64,000 nt of DNA from Cycas panzhihuaensis (taxonomy: Eukaryota > Cycadophyta). The notes below the pieces were generated by a model. The model was not told the DNA's origin and did no database searches. It saw nothing but the letters and a program-made list of their open reading frames with translations. Each line of letters opens with the position of its first letter. Within the stretch, counting starts at the first letter, position 1. The position numbers and the translations under genes are program-made. Below are positions 22,817 to 32,289 of the stretch, piece after piece. The DNA lies in the NCBI GenBank assembly GCA_023213395.1, contig CM041465.1:144095741-144159740 (forward strand), written 5' to 3'.

Positions 22817-23216
22817 TTAGAGAATGTATTCCCCATAATTCTCCTTAAACACTAAAATGATAATAAAAAATAAAGAGAATAAAGGCAATACTTTTATTAA
22901 ATTATAAAGTAGATTATAGAAAATAAACTTACAATGGACTCAATGGACATTAAAGGGACACCAAAAGGAGTGTTGAAGTATAGTATCTCAAGGGACCAAA
23001 ATACACAACAACCTCTTACTATAATCAGTGACCCCTAAATAGATAAAAGAGGGTATTTTTCTAAATAATTCTATTAGTAGGCCAAGTGGCCTTATATTTC
23101 ATTAGAGGACTTAATGCATGTGCACAAAGTATAATGGCTAATACTAACACTTAACTACCTGGTGCTTTACTACTTACTAGTGCACCATTCCACTAATAAG
23201 ATGTAGTCATGTAATA
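22817..23216 (-). repeat. Gypsy B 5' LTR (right)
   Basis: It is the partner of 9885-10273. The outer plus-strand end CATGTAATA is followed by the target duplication gatga at 23217-23221. Confidence 0.9.
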
Positions 23217-23520
23217 GATGATAAGTTTTTTAGTTATTTTTATAGAATGTTATGGAAGAAAAATAGAACAAAGCTATAATTTGGTAGTGCCCTACACCCA
23301 CAAATAAATGTATAGGCAAAGGTGGTGAACAATAGATTTTGTAACTTATTGAGGCATATTATTAAAAAGAATCCTAAACAATGGGATTTAGCATTAATAA
23401 TGGGACTTTACATATAATAATTTTATAAATAGGTCAATAGGTATGAGGTGACCCAAGCCAGTCACACTCGTAAACAGGAGGAAAATATGGTTAGAAGATC
23501 CAAAATATCTAAAGATATAT
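23217..23520 (+). pseudogene. Gypsy A integrase, continuation
   Basis: After the duplicated gatga the frame gives DKFFSYFYRMLWKKNRTKL, a GSALHPQIN block and AKVVNNRF-NLLRHI, then KKNPKQWDLALIMGLY. These match DxKFxSxFWxxLxxxLxTKL, SSAYHPQTDGQTEVVN and KPKQWDLALxxxE of gypsy integrases. The catalytic Glu of QTE reads as Lys (AKVVN). Shortly after this the text jumps to a VNRYEVTQASHTRK stretch, so an internal deletion is likely. Confidence 0.83.
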
Positions 23521-23720
23521 TGTTTAATATATTACTAAATTGATGATTGAATATTACAATGGGATTCATATTTATATTAATCATATGAAAGGGTCTGATT
23601 TATCATTAATATATGCCACCCTTCATTATTACTAATTAATGCCTAATTATTATATATTAATTAAGCTCACTACAAGCTCTCCCCTCTTGGAAGGTTTTAT
23701 CATCAAAGGCTATTAGAATA
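23521..23720. other. Gypsy A flank, unassigned
   Basis: AT-rich sequence ends at the left boundary of Tat-1. GAATA at 23716-23720 nearly matches TAATA at 40646-40650 and is a plausible degenerate target duplication of Tat-1. Confidence 0.45.
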
Positions 23721-26446
23721 TGGACGCGCGTCTATGGGATAGCTACCTAACTAAGTAGGAAAAGTAAGAGCAGTCAATAATATGATGGGGGGAAAGACCT
23801 ACAAGTAGGGTAAGTACCACGCAGGGTGCTCCGTACGCTGGAGCGCGAGTTCGGGACCTACAAATGGAATATAGCTACCAAAGAGTGATCCCCTCACTTC
23901 GAATAAGAGGTGAGGAGGTGTAGGGTTGGCCTGGGTTGACCTAAGGGAAGGATCCTCCCACCCTTGGATAGCCAGAAGGGGAAAGAGAGAACCCTTCGAG
24001 GGTTTCCCTAGAGCAACAGGAAACAAGGAAGGATAGGCAAGTAGGTGGCCTATGGACAGAGTCACCTCGGTTATCCAGCTAAGCAGGGAACTGAGAGAAC
24101 ATAAGAGGGATAACCCAAGGAAATGAGTCAAGGTGTGCCTAAGCAAACTAACCAAATAAACAAATAATAAGGAGAGAAGGAAGTTTGTACGGCAGGAGAA
24201 GGGAAAAGGTGCGAGGGAAGGTTTCCTAAAACCTTTTCCTATGGCAAAAGAAGATGCAAGTGATAAAGTAAATAAAGTATGAACCAAAGCAAGGTTGATT
24301 TCTTTTCTATTTCCAATGAGTTAATTACTACTATGTAAAGGAAACTCAAAAGGAAAAGGTGATAGAATGGAGCAAGAGCGTGTACCTGGAATGGAAGCGT
24401 GTCGTGATGGTGGCACTCCCAAGAGGCACACAGAGCTACTCCACAGGGCACGGCAGTCATGAAGAGTCATGGCGGATCAGAATGAGGGGCTTCCTTACCT
24501 TCCCCGGAAAAATACTAAAGTACCAAACAAAGGAAAGAAAGGGACCAAATGCTAGCAATAAATGAAGTATGAAAATACAACATGAATGGGGGCACTTACC
24601 AGCAAAGGAAGAAAGGGAGAAAGATCCTTTGCGCTTTCCGAATACCTACAAGTAAATGACAACCTCCCCCTTTCCGAAGAAAGGGTGTTAACATACAAAG
24701 GAAAGACCCTAACAATACATGTATATGCAAAGCAAATATAAACTTAAATACGTGTATGTTAGTATCAACACAATGATGATAATATGTAAAGGAGGGCAAC
24801 CAAAGTAAATGGAAAGTAACCGGTAAGCCTCAGAGTGGCCCACCTCTCGCAAAGAACAACCCCAACCTTCCCCAAAAGCCACGAGGCAACGAGGGTAAGG
24901 CTAAAAAAGATGGCTGGAAATAGTAGCAAGAGAGTTGAAAAGAGCCCAAAAGGACCTACAGCAAGCCGGGGTGCTATGAAGAGCAAACTAGGTTGCCGGG
25001 AAAGGAGTTGGCCAAAGGGCAAGTAGCCGGGACTTACATGAGTTGCCCGGATTGAAGCACAAGCCCTCAAACCAGCACTACAACATGTGACAGCACTGAT
25101 TTCAATGGCTAAGGAAGGCCTAACAAACCCTTGTTTGAGTGCCAATGATAGCACGGAGCAAGAGGGAAGGTTTGGGGAGGGCTAAGACCCACTTGAGGAG
25201 CGTGGAAGGTGGTACAGAATCCACCCAGCTCTCTCCCAAACCCTATGCAACCTCTCTTTGCCGCTACCTTGAGCAATAAACGTAGGCAAGGAGGCACCAA
25301 TGACAGGAGTAAAACAGTCCAATACAAAGGGAAAAATAACCTTCAAAAACCCAAGTAAGAGGACAAGAAAAATAGGGCATCAATTAAATAAGCAAATAGC
25401 TCAAATCAATGAATACCTGATAAGAGGAGGGGAGGCTCTTGTCTCGATCAAGGGTTGCTAAAGAGAGGCTGAGAAATCAGACCAGAAACTGTGGAATAGC
25501 AGGTTTAGAACCCTACTAATAGAGTTGGAGGAAGAACACCTACACTTAGAACACTTGATAGCTGCCTGAGCAAGAATTCGTTGAGATCTCTCCAAAGGTG
25601 CCCTCTCTAAGGTATGTGAAGGGCTGGGAAGATGTCCTAGTCGTACCAAAGTAGAGTTGGGCACTAGAGGAGAGGTGCAGGTTCTGTAGCAACAGTAGAG
25701 CAACAGAGAATAGCAGAGCACATGGCGGTTTCCTTGAGGAGCAATCCAAAAAATGAACAAAAAAATATCCCAAAAATGAGTTAATGATGACTTAAATACC
25801 CAGCCCAAACCCTAAAGCAAGCGATTAGGGCACAGTTGGGGGTGAGTTAAGTCGTGAGACACATGGCAGTTTCGTAATAAATACAAAATTATAATGGCAG
25901 TTTTTGAAAAATAAATTAGGATAGTCATCCCACCGCAAAATCTGCGGTACCGCGGAATTTGTGACGGTACCACGAAATTCACAGTGCTATTCACCCAGAG
26001 GCAAAAACTGGCCCGAGTAACTAGTCGAGGCTATAGGCCAATGACAAAAAAGGCTAATAGAGGCTGAGACACCTACCCGAGGGCAAACAGGTCAACAAAC
26101 GAGTCCAAAAGAGCAAAAATAAGATTCAAACGATGTGGCAAGTCAACCAAACAATGACGGGTCATCACACGGGCAGAGGTGGTGCAAGCCAAGTGGATCC
26201 TGGAGTGAGAAGGGCAGAATGCGGGAAGTGGAATAGCCACTAGGGTGCCGCACTTGCTGGGAATGTGCCCCTGCTATAGTCATCATAGGCTAAGTAAGTG
26301 TAGACGAAGACAAAATCATCTACAAGGTCACAACATGTAAACATGCAAGCAAACACTCATCAAAAGAAAGCGATGATAAGGTGAGAAGCATACCTACACT
26401 TATCTAAGTTGAGAATTCTGTATCCATTTTCGGAAGCTAGGAAACA
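23721..26446 (-). repeat. Tat-1 3' LTR (left)
   Basis: The 2.73-kb LTR begins TGGACGCGCG and ends GGAAACA. It matches 37929-40645 throughout, differing mostly by transitions (for example CGCGCG against CGTGCA in the first 15 bases). It contains GGTACC-centred inverted repeats near 25930-25985. Open frames inside it are shadows shared only because both LTRs are homologous. The inner edge has no strong polypurine tract. Confidence 0.93.
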
Positions 26447-26853
26447 CTGCCTCGCGAGAGCCTCACGCTGGAAGCGTGGTGCGATGGCGAATGATGGCAA
26501 CACAACTGTCAGTAGCACATATGTATATAGATATATAAATCAAGATCATAACAGTAAGCAAGGGTGCCGGCGAGTGTCGTGGCGGGATGAGTGGATACGA
26601 AAGTAGCAGTGGAGACAACATAGGGGCTACCTATGAGCCACTTGGAGACCGACTGGAAAAATGAGAAAGGTGACGGGGCTGCCCCCACCACAAAAAATGC
26701 AGAAAGACATGCATAATCAAGTAGAAGAGTAAGCATAATTGGTAGGCGCGATAGTTTAGCCTCATTAGCGGCCAGATTTCAGAGGTATGAATGGGTCACA
26801 AAGCAAAGTGTAAGATGACCTGGGGCTTGGGCAACAGGGTGGCCAGGCAAGCC

Positions 26854-27444
26854 TCAGGGACGGTCAGTAAGGAGGGGAAGGTGACACTTAAGGATGAGGC
26901 GAATGAGACTATCTGGCTCAACGTTGAGGGCACGAGGGATATGCTGGATATCGACAGAAGAGAAGCGGGCCATGAGAGATCTGGCGGTGGAAGTAAGAGT
27001 CTTCAAGTGGGGGCATCGTACCTGGTAAACCTGGGTGAGATGAGACACCACAACTTGGGAGTCGCAAAGCAAAACGATGGATCTGTGATGAAAACAGAGG
27101 GCATCAGTAAGGGCTTCAATCACAACTGTATATTTGGCTTCGTTGTTAGTAGCCTCTGGGAGGAAGATCCCAGAGCGCGGGAGATCATGTCCAGAAGGGC
27201 TGCAAAGAATCCATGCAGCGGCAAAAGGTCCAAGGTTACCACGGCTTTTGCCGTTAGTAAAAATGTAGATGGACATGGGTGACACAAAGTCCTGGTAGTC
27301 ATTAATTAAAACGATACTCGGAAGGCAAGCAAAAAGTGGCCATGAAGGGTAGGAGGACCTAGCAATGAGGTTACCCAGGGCGAGAGCAAGCAGCCCAATC
27401 ACCATTAGAGAGTGGTCGGAGGAAAATGCATCTTGGAGCGCCAA
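26854..27444 (-). pseudogene. Tat-1 archaeal-type RNase H (aRH)
   Basis: This 196-codon minus-strand frame holds a complete second RNase H. MSIYIFTNGKSRGNLG (about 27279) is the YxDGASRGNPG start with the catalytic Asp read as Asn. NNEAKYTVVIEAL carries the Glu, VLLCDSQVV the second Asp, VYQVRCPHL the Y-x-xR block, and IQHIPRALNVEPDSL the last acidic block. In the family this enzyme supplements RT-linked RNase H. Here it lies about 3.8 kb beyond integrase, separated by an antisense gene, and not between RNase H and integrase. Mutation of the first Asp probably kills it. Confidence 0.9.
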
Positions 27445-27789
27445 AAGGTCACTTCAGAAAGTGAAATATGCCCCCGGATGGGGGAGTATCCCCTTTGGGG
27501 GCCCCAAGAGTGAAAATTTACTGCAGAAATGAGTCCCGGGCAACGAAACGAGCCAAACAAGTATAAACTCGGGCATGCCCAAGAGTGGCACGTAAAACGA
27601 GATGAAAGGGGCCAAAGAAAAGTGCAGAAATGAGGTACCATAAATGCACCAACAAGGAAATGCAAAAAAGGTGTCAAGGGAGTACAACGGGTGGTAGGAC
27701 CAGAAGGCAAAGATGATCGGGAAAACGGGACGGTCTCAACAGTTGCCGCGGAGCTAAAAACAGAAGAAGTGCCTGTTGGGGCCCCCGCC

Positions 27790-27798
27790 TATATAAGG
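27790..27798 (+). promoter_or_regulatory. TATA box of the antisense PMD gene (Tat-1)
   Basis: TATATAAGG preceded by CGCC lies on the plus strand 167 bp upstream of the proposed start codon at 27957. The same nine bases in the same context and at the same distance occur in Tat-2 (52493-52501, ATG 52660). The element's own genes run the other way, so this box serves the antisense unit. Confidence 0.72.
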
Positions 27799-27956
27799 AA
27801 ATTGAACGGAAAATGGATTCATTTTCACCGGCTCTCGTGAGAAACCAAAGCCATTCCCTTATGTAACGGAGCACCGTCCAACTTTGGAGGCATGCAGGGA
27901 AAGATCAGACCGTTAGATCGGAGAGTGGAGAGAGCCAATGGGATCGCCAGGATGAG

Positions 27957-30157
27957 ATGGCGACAGCGAGATCGGATCCAGTGAGTGGATATCACTAAAC
28001 CCAACCCGTTTCAGAGCTTTAATTTCATTGGTTTTTTTATAGTTTTTGTATGATTTTAGTGCCCCTTACGGGAAATCGGAGGCCTCTCGGAGTCCGAATA
28101 AGACCCGAAAAGAGGCAGGGACACGGGCATTAGGGAGCCCTGGTCCCGGTGGACCCCACGGGGTCCACTAGAAGAATTTTTTTGATTTTCAGGGCAGAAA
28201 TCCCCCCCTTTTGGGGAATCGTCATTCGTACCGCGGCAAAGATCGCGGTGCCGTGATCATTGCCACGGGGCCCGATCGCCGCGGGACCTGCGCTAAACTT
28301 AGCGGTACCGCTAAGTTTAGCTTGGTACGAAGGCAGGAAAGGAGAAAAAGAATAAAAGTGGCCATAAGGCCCCAAATCTCAGACAGGGAGAGCTGGGAGT
28401 GAATCAGGAGTGCTGATAACTAATATGAGGCTGACTTTGATCGTTTTTGATGTGGACAGGCTGTCATCACGGTGGATAACCGCGAGAATGTAGGTATGGC
28501 TATGTTGAGTTATATGGAGATGGCGTCCTAGGAGGACAGGGAGATCCTGCGGAGGTGCGGCCTATACAAGGCCTTGAAGACACCTCAATATGCGTCAGAT
28601 CAGAGGTTATTGGTCGACATCATATCCCATTAGGATAGGAGGAGATATGTATTCCACCTACCTCAGGTAACTGATGTGGTGGTCACGCTGAGAGACATCC
28701 AGCAGATACTGGGGATACCGGCGACTGGGAGGCTGGTGAGACTGGGGACGATGCTCAAGACCGAGGCAAAGACAGAGAGGCGCCTGTTCTTCACAGGGGC
28801 TGACAGGTGAGAGTGGAGGGGGGCTCCCCTCCAGACTATGCTAATGTTAGAAATTCCTCAGGTGAGGAAATTGATCATACTGTGCGTTCTGTTCCAGATT
28901 TCCCAGAAACAGAACTATAGGGAGATACTGGGTGGTTGGTTGGATGCAGTACGCCGCTACGAAGCCGGCAAGAGGATGGACTGGGCCACCGTGATAGCAG
29001 CGAACCTCATCGCATACCTGGACGCTATCAGGATGACCGATAGAGGAGGACTATCGTATAGCACACTGCTATAGTGCTGGTTCTTTGATCATTTTGCTGC
29101 AGTGGCACCAGTGGGGGAACCACACCCCATAGCAAAGCGGGCCCCGATGTTCCACAGGTAGCAGAATCAGCTGAGAGGGACAGAGGACCAGGCCCATGTC
29201 TGATAATCAGTGGAGGCAACATCACTGGACCTCCTCACCCTACCAGACTACATAGCAGAGCCATACAGGACGGTGAGGTGGGATAGTGATGACGAGGCAG
29301 GCAGAGCATGAGCGCCCACAGATGATGATGATGATGGTGATGATGGAGGAGATGGGACCGGCCCATCACGACCTGCGGGGGAGGCAGGTCCTTCAAGGAC
29401 AGCAGGAGGAGGAAAGGGTCCATCTGGGGCTGCCAGAGGAGAGGCAGGCCCATCAGGAGCACGAGATGAGAGCAGGGGGCCAGTGACCAGGGCCCACAGG
29501 CTACGAATCAAGAGGAGATCCGGAGGGACGAGAGTTGAGCCAATCCCTGTGAGGAGAGATGCCCAAGTAGAGGAGGTGCCCAAGGATGAGGCACCCACAG
29601 TTGGCAGAGAGCCAGGAGGGGAGGATGTTGCACAACCAGAGGAGATGGCGGCCACAGCAGGTGAGACATAACCTTTTCCTAAGTCGTTTGACATCCAGAT
29701 AGATATTTATTTTGATTTAATCACGGTATGTAGTGGGATATATACTGACATATGGCGTGTTGTATTGGTAGGTGTAGCAGAGGTCCGGAGACTAGTAGAG
29801 GCTATGGTAAAGGAGATATTCCCTTGGGTGTATGCCGATGGGCAACCGCCCGTCCAGGCAGGGGATGCGCCTAGAGCGGCAGGCGCCCACGTGGAGGCAT
29901 TCACCCCATTGGTGAGGGTGAGAGACATTTGGGCCGCAGAGTCCCTAGAGCACATGACATTCCGAGGACACCTGCAGCAGGAGCTGGATGAGGTGAGGCA
30001 TGAGAGGGACGAGCTATGTAGACGAGTCCAAGCCCTAGAGGCACAGGGCGGAGCAGGTGGAGATGCAGAGAGTAGGGTCTGGATAGCAGTACTAGAAGAG
30101 CACCTCAGAGTGATGGAGGAGGGACTCCGAGGAGAGAGGGATCGTATCCAGGCCTGA
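27957..30157 (+). pseudogene. Antisense plant mobile domain (PMD) gene of Tat-1
   Basis: Proposed model: exon 1 27957-27980 (ATG GCG, good context), intron 27981-28459 (GTGAGT to ACAG), exon 2 28460-29659, intron from 29660, exon 3 about 29778-30157 ending at TGA. Exon 2 is one frame of exactly 400 codons with no indel. It starts with the PMD: YKALKTPQYASDQRLLVDII, a YVFHLPQV-DVVVTLRDIQ block, then a WLDAVRRYEAGKRMDWA block and CWFFDHF. An acidic DDDDDGDD run and a Gly/Pro/Ser-rich tail follow. Exon 3 is heptad-rich (LQQELDEVRHERDELCRRVQ). PMDs occur in the nuclear plant proteins MAIN/MAIL1 and in some transposons. Eight in-frame stops (28529, 28631, 28808, 29072, 29159, 29201, 29204, 29309) make this copy a pseudogene. 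Confidence 0.82.
28292..28321. repeat. Perfect 30-bp palindrome in intron 1 of the antisense gene
   Basis: The arms GCTAAACTTAGCGGT and ACCGCTAAGTTTAGC meet at a GGTACC centre. The Tat-2 equivalent at 52995-53024 keeps the structure with one mismatch. Outside it TTCGTACC (28227-28234) and GGTACGAA (28324-28331) extend the inverted symmetry. Confidence 0.95.
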
Positions 30158-30500
30158 TACGATCATCTAGTGGCTCAGATGATGTCAAGGTCGAGCCGGA
30201 GTAGGACATATACCCACACGGCGGCGATAACCCCGAGATGACCACGAGATAAGGGGAGCGAGGCAGGCAGCTCGCAGAGGCCCAGGAGGAGCCTCAAAGG
30301 GATGTGGTCCCTAAGAGAGGGATCACACAGACCGGGAGATGGTACCCCAGGAGTGGGGCAGCAGTAGAGTAGGAGATGTGTATATAACTTTGACAGGGGA
30401 AAGCACGGGCCTCTAGGGGGTCATATATAGAGTCATATGATTGTACTCCCCCTGCAAGGACACCAACTTCCCATATGTATGATGTAACATAATATTTTTG

Positions 30501-30501
<1 letters not shown>
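30158..30501. other. 3' region of the antisense gene
   Basis: No independent frame is convincing. The sequence matches Tat-2 at about 54865-55203, so it is part of the element. It may be the 3' untranslated region of the antisense transcript. Confidence 0.5.

Positions 30502-30579
<78 letters not shown>
30502..30579. repeat. (TA)n microsatellite in Tat-1
   Basis: There are about 78 bp of alternating TA. The same spot in Tat-2 (55204-55218) holds only about 15 bp, so the tract expanded or contracted after the copies diverged. Confidence 0.96.
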
Positions 30580-30580
<1 letters not shown>

Positions 30581-30930
30581 GGGGTAATTAGAACCCCATT
30601 TTGGTACGAGATGCTGTGTATATATCATGTGTGGATCACATGTATGTTTATTTTGTATGTTGTAAATGTTATGCTGTAGATGTTATGTTGTGAATATTTT
30701 ATTGTATGATGTACATATTTCCTTCCATGTATGGCTATAAGTCTAATAGGAGCACACACACCTATCGTGAGTGGAGACGATAGAGAGGTGTGAAGTTAGA
30801 GGATAGAGCGACATACACGTCCACGGAGGAGCATAGCGGAATATGAAAAGGAAACGGTAGGCAGGAGAGAGGAGCGACGATACTCCAAAGCATCGTCCTA
30901 ATTGGGGAATGCCCAAGTAGGAAGACAAAA

Positions 30931-31056
30931 GTTCCCGAGAGGGTACGGGAACACGAGTTCCACAGAAGAAACTAGAAAGAAGAAGAAGAAGCCACCTTAA
31001 ATTATCATTCTACCCATGGTTGGGAAGAATGGGGACAACCTAAGATGGTAGTTTAG
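30931..31056 (+). pseudogene. Small plus-strand frame tail-to-tail with integrase (Tat-1)
   Basis: The frame of 42 codons including stop aligns without indels to 55570-55695 in Tat-2. It keeps VPERV and the C-terminal NYHSTHGWEEWGQPKMVV, but the CxxC of the Tat-2 copy is lost and a TAG is present at the NQK position. It ends about 36 bp before the integrase stop coming from the other strand. I do not recognise the family. Confidence 0.4.
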
Positions 31057-31089
31057 GCTCATTTCGGAGTAGAGCAAAGGGATCACCGA

Positions 31090-32200
31090 AAGATCATGTG
31101 TAAAATTTCTTAAGGAAAATCCCATTAACAGCTTTCTCAAATTCAAGCCCTTCTAGGGTGGCTATCTTGTAGGCACCATTACCGAGGGATTCGATAATGA
31201 TGAAAGGACCAACCCATCAGGGTTTGAACTTGGTTAAATGATAATGGAGATACTCGAGCTTGAGGACGTGGTCCCCAGGGAACAAAGGATGAGAACGAAG
31301 ATGTTTATTGTAGATCCTTTGTGAGTGAGCTTTGGATGCCAGGTTAGCCTGATAAGCGGCTAAGCATCTCTCATCCAAAGCCTCGAGGTCCAGAAGGCAA
31401 GCCTAATGGATCGACTCTTCATCAATGAGACCTCGAAGGGAGACTCCCAAGGAAGGAATCTCCACCTCCAATGGGAGTACCGCCTCGATACCGTAGACCA
31501 GGGAGAACGGGGTCATTCCCGTGGTGGAACGGATAGAGGTGCAGTAAGCCCACAAAGTGGAGGGCAGCTGAAGGTGCCAATCCTTTTGGGACTGAGCAAT
31601 GGTTTTCTTAAGAATGTTGACGAGAGTCTTATTGAAAGACTCCACTTGGCCATTTGCTTGAGGGTAGTAAGGGGAAGAGGTTTTGTGAGAAAGTTTGAAC
31701 TTCTCACAAAGCTCATCCATTTCCTTATTATAGAAAGGGGTTCCATTGTCAGTGATTAGGACGTCCAGAATCCCAAAATGGTAAATGATATGCTGGTAAA
31801 TGAACATGGCTATCGTTTTACCAGGAGTAGTGATCAAGGGGATGGCCTCTGCCCATTTAGTGAAATACTCTGTGGTAGTCAAGATAAACTTATGCTGCGA
31901 TGACGAAGGTGGGGAGATAGCCTCGATGAGGTTTAGTCCCCACTGAGCAAAAGGCCATGGTGAAACAATAGGATGCAGGGCCTCGGAAGGCACATGGGAG
32001 ATGTTGGCGTGTTCCTGACACCGCTGACATCTCAGAGCAAAGGGATGAGCGTCCTTGAAAAGGAATGGCCAGAAATAGCCCATGCAAAGGATCCTCTGAG
32101 CCATAGACTAGCCCCCAAAGTGACCTCCACAAATACCATGGTGGCATTTACGAAGTACTTGGTCAGCTTCATCAGCAGTGATGCAGTGGAGGAGGATCCC
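31090..32200 (-). pseudogene. Tat-1 integrase
   Basis: In order: the HHCC zinc finger (HHGICGGHFGG near 32145, with CQRCQEH near 32020), the core with WGLNLIEAI (first catalytic Asp read as Asn), a TEYFTKWAEAIPL block, ITDNGTPFYNKEMDELC, and SPYYPQANGQVESFNKTL carrying Glu, then the C-terminal domain with FPGDHVLKLEYL and VNGIFLKKFYT. Stops fall at an expected Gln (after GGHFGG) and after SIH at 31403, both consistent with CAG to TAG. It inserted the cDNA copy into the genome; this copy is inactive. Confidence 0.9.
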
Positions 32201-32289
32201 ATCGAAGGACCTCTTGTACAATACCTCGTCTATGAGGAGGTATTGCCTAGTAGAAGTCTAGATGCGAGATCTAACTTTACTACTAGCAT

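Larger units (their letters stand above)
9885..23216 (-). mobile_element. Ty3/gypsy B with LTRs, host of elements C and D
   Basis: This minus-strand gypsy element is bounded by LTRs at 9885-10273 and 22817-23216 and by the target duplication gatga. Its own sequence is split by copia C (11774-16232) and by element D (18599-22132). Subtracting them leaves about 5.3 kb, close to a normal gypsy length. In its own orientation the order is 5' LTR, PBS, leader, gag (about 17.6-17.0 kb), RT/RNase H (about 17.0-16.25 kb), then integrase (11.6-10.8 kb) and 3' LTR. Protease and the N-terminal half of RT appear to be missing, so B is internally deleted. Confidence 0.9.

Noticed and set aside
23799-24287. 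162-codon minus-strand frame in the Tat-1 LTR with relatives at 38494-38171 and in the Tat-2 LTRs
   Set aside because: It is conserved only because all four are homologous LTRs; the frame is truncated differently in each copy and the composition is that of translated LTR.
26791-27282. 163-codon plus-strand frame opposite the archaeal-type RNase H
   Set aside because: The minus strand reads as a complete RNase H with four motif blocks; the plus frame has no recognisable content.
27813-27980. Upstream ATG opening an in-frame 56-codon extension of PMD exon 1 (also at 52516 in Tat-2)
   Set aside because: The ATG lies only about 15 bp after the TATA box, probably upstream of the transcription start. 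The frame is of equal length in both copies, so it is not fully excluded, but 27957/52660 is preferred.
28225-28335. GGTACC-centred repeats as a CRISPR-like array
   Set aside because: They are inverted, not direct and evenly spaced, there are no spacers, and the DNA is plant nuclear.
29660-29782. A single precise acceptor for intron 2 of the antisense gene
   Set aside because: Several AG sites fit (29771, 29777, 29782), and conservation with Tat-2 and reading-frame phase favour different ones; I left the exon 3 start approximate.
27957-30157. The PMD gene as an ordinary host gene interrupted by transposons
   Set aside because: The same gene sits at the same internal position and orientation in two separate Tat elements, so it belongs to the element.
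30413-30628. Frames encoding long Tyr-Ile runs (also 7402-7636)
   Set aside because: They are translations of the TA and GA microsatellites.
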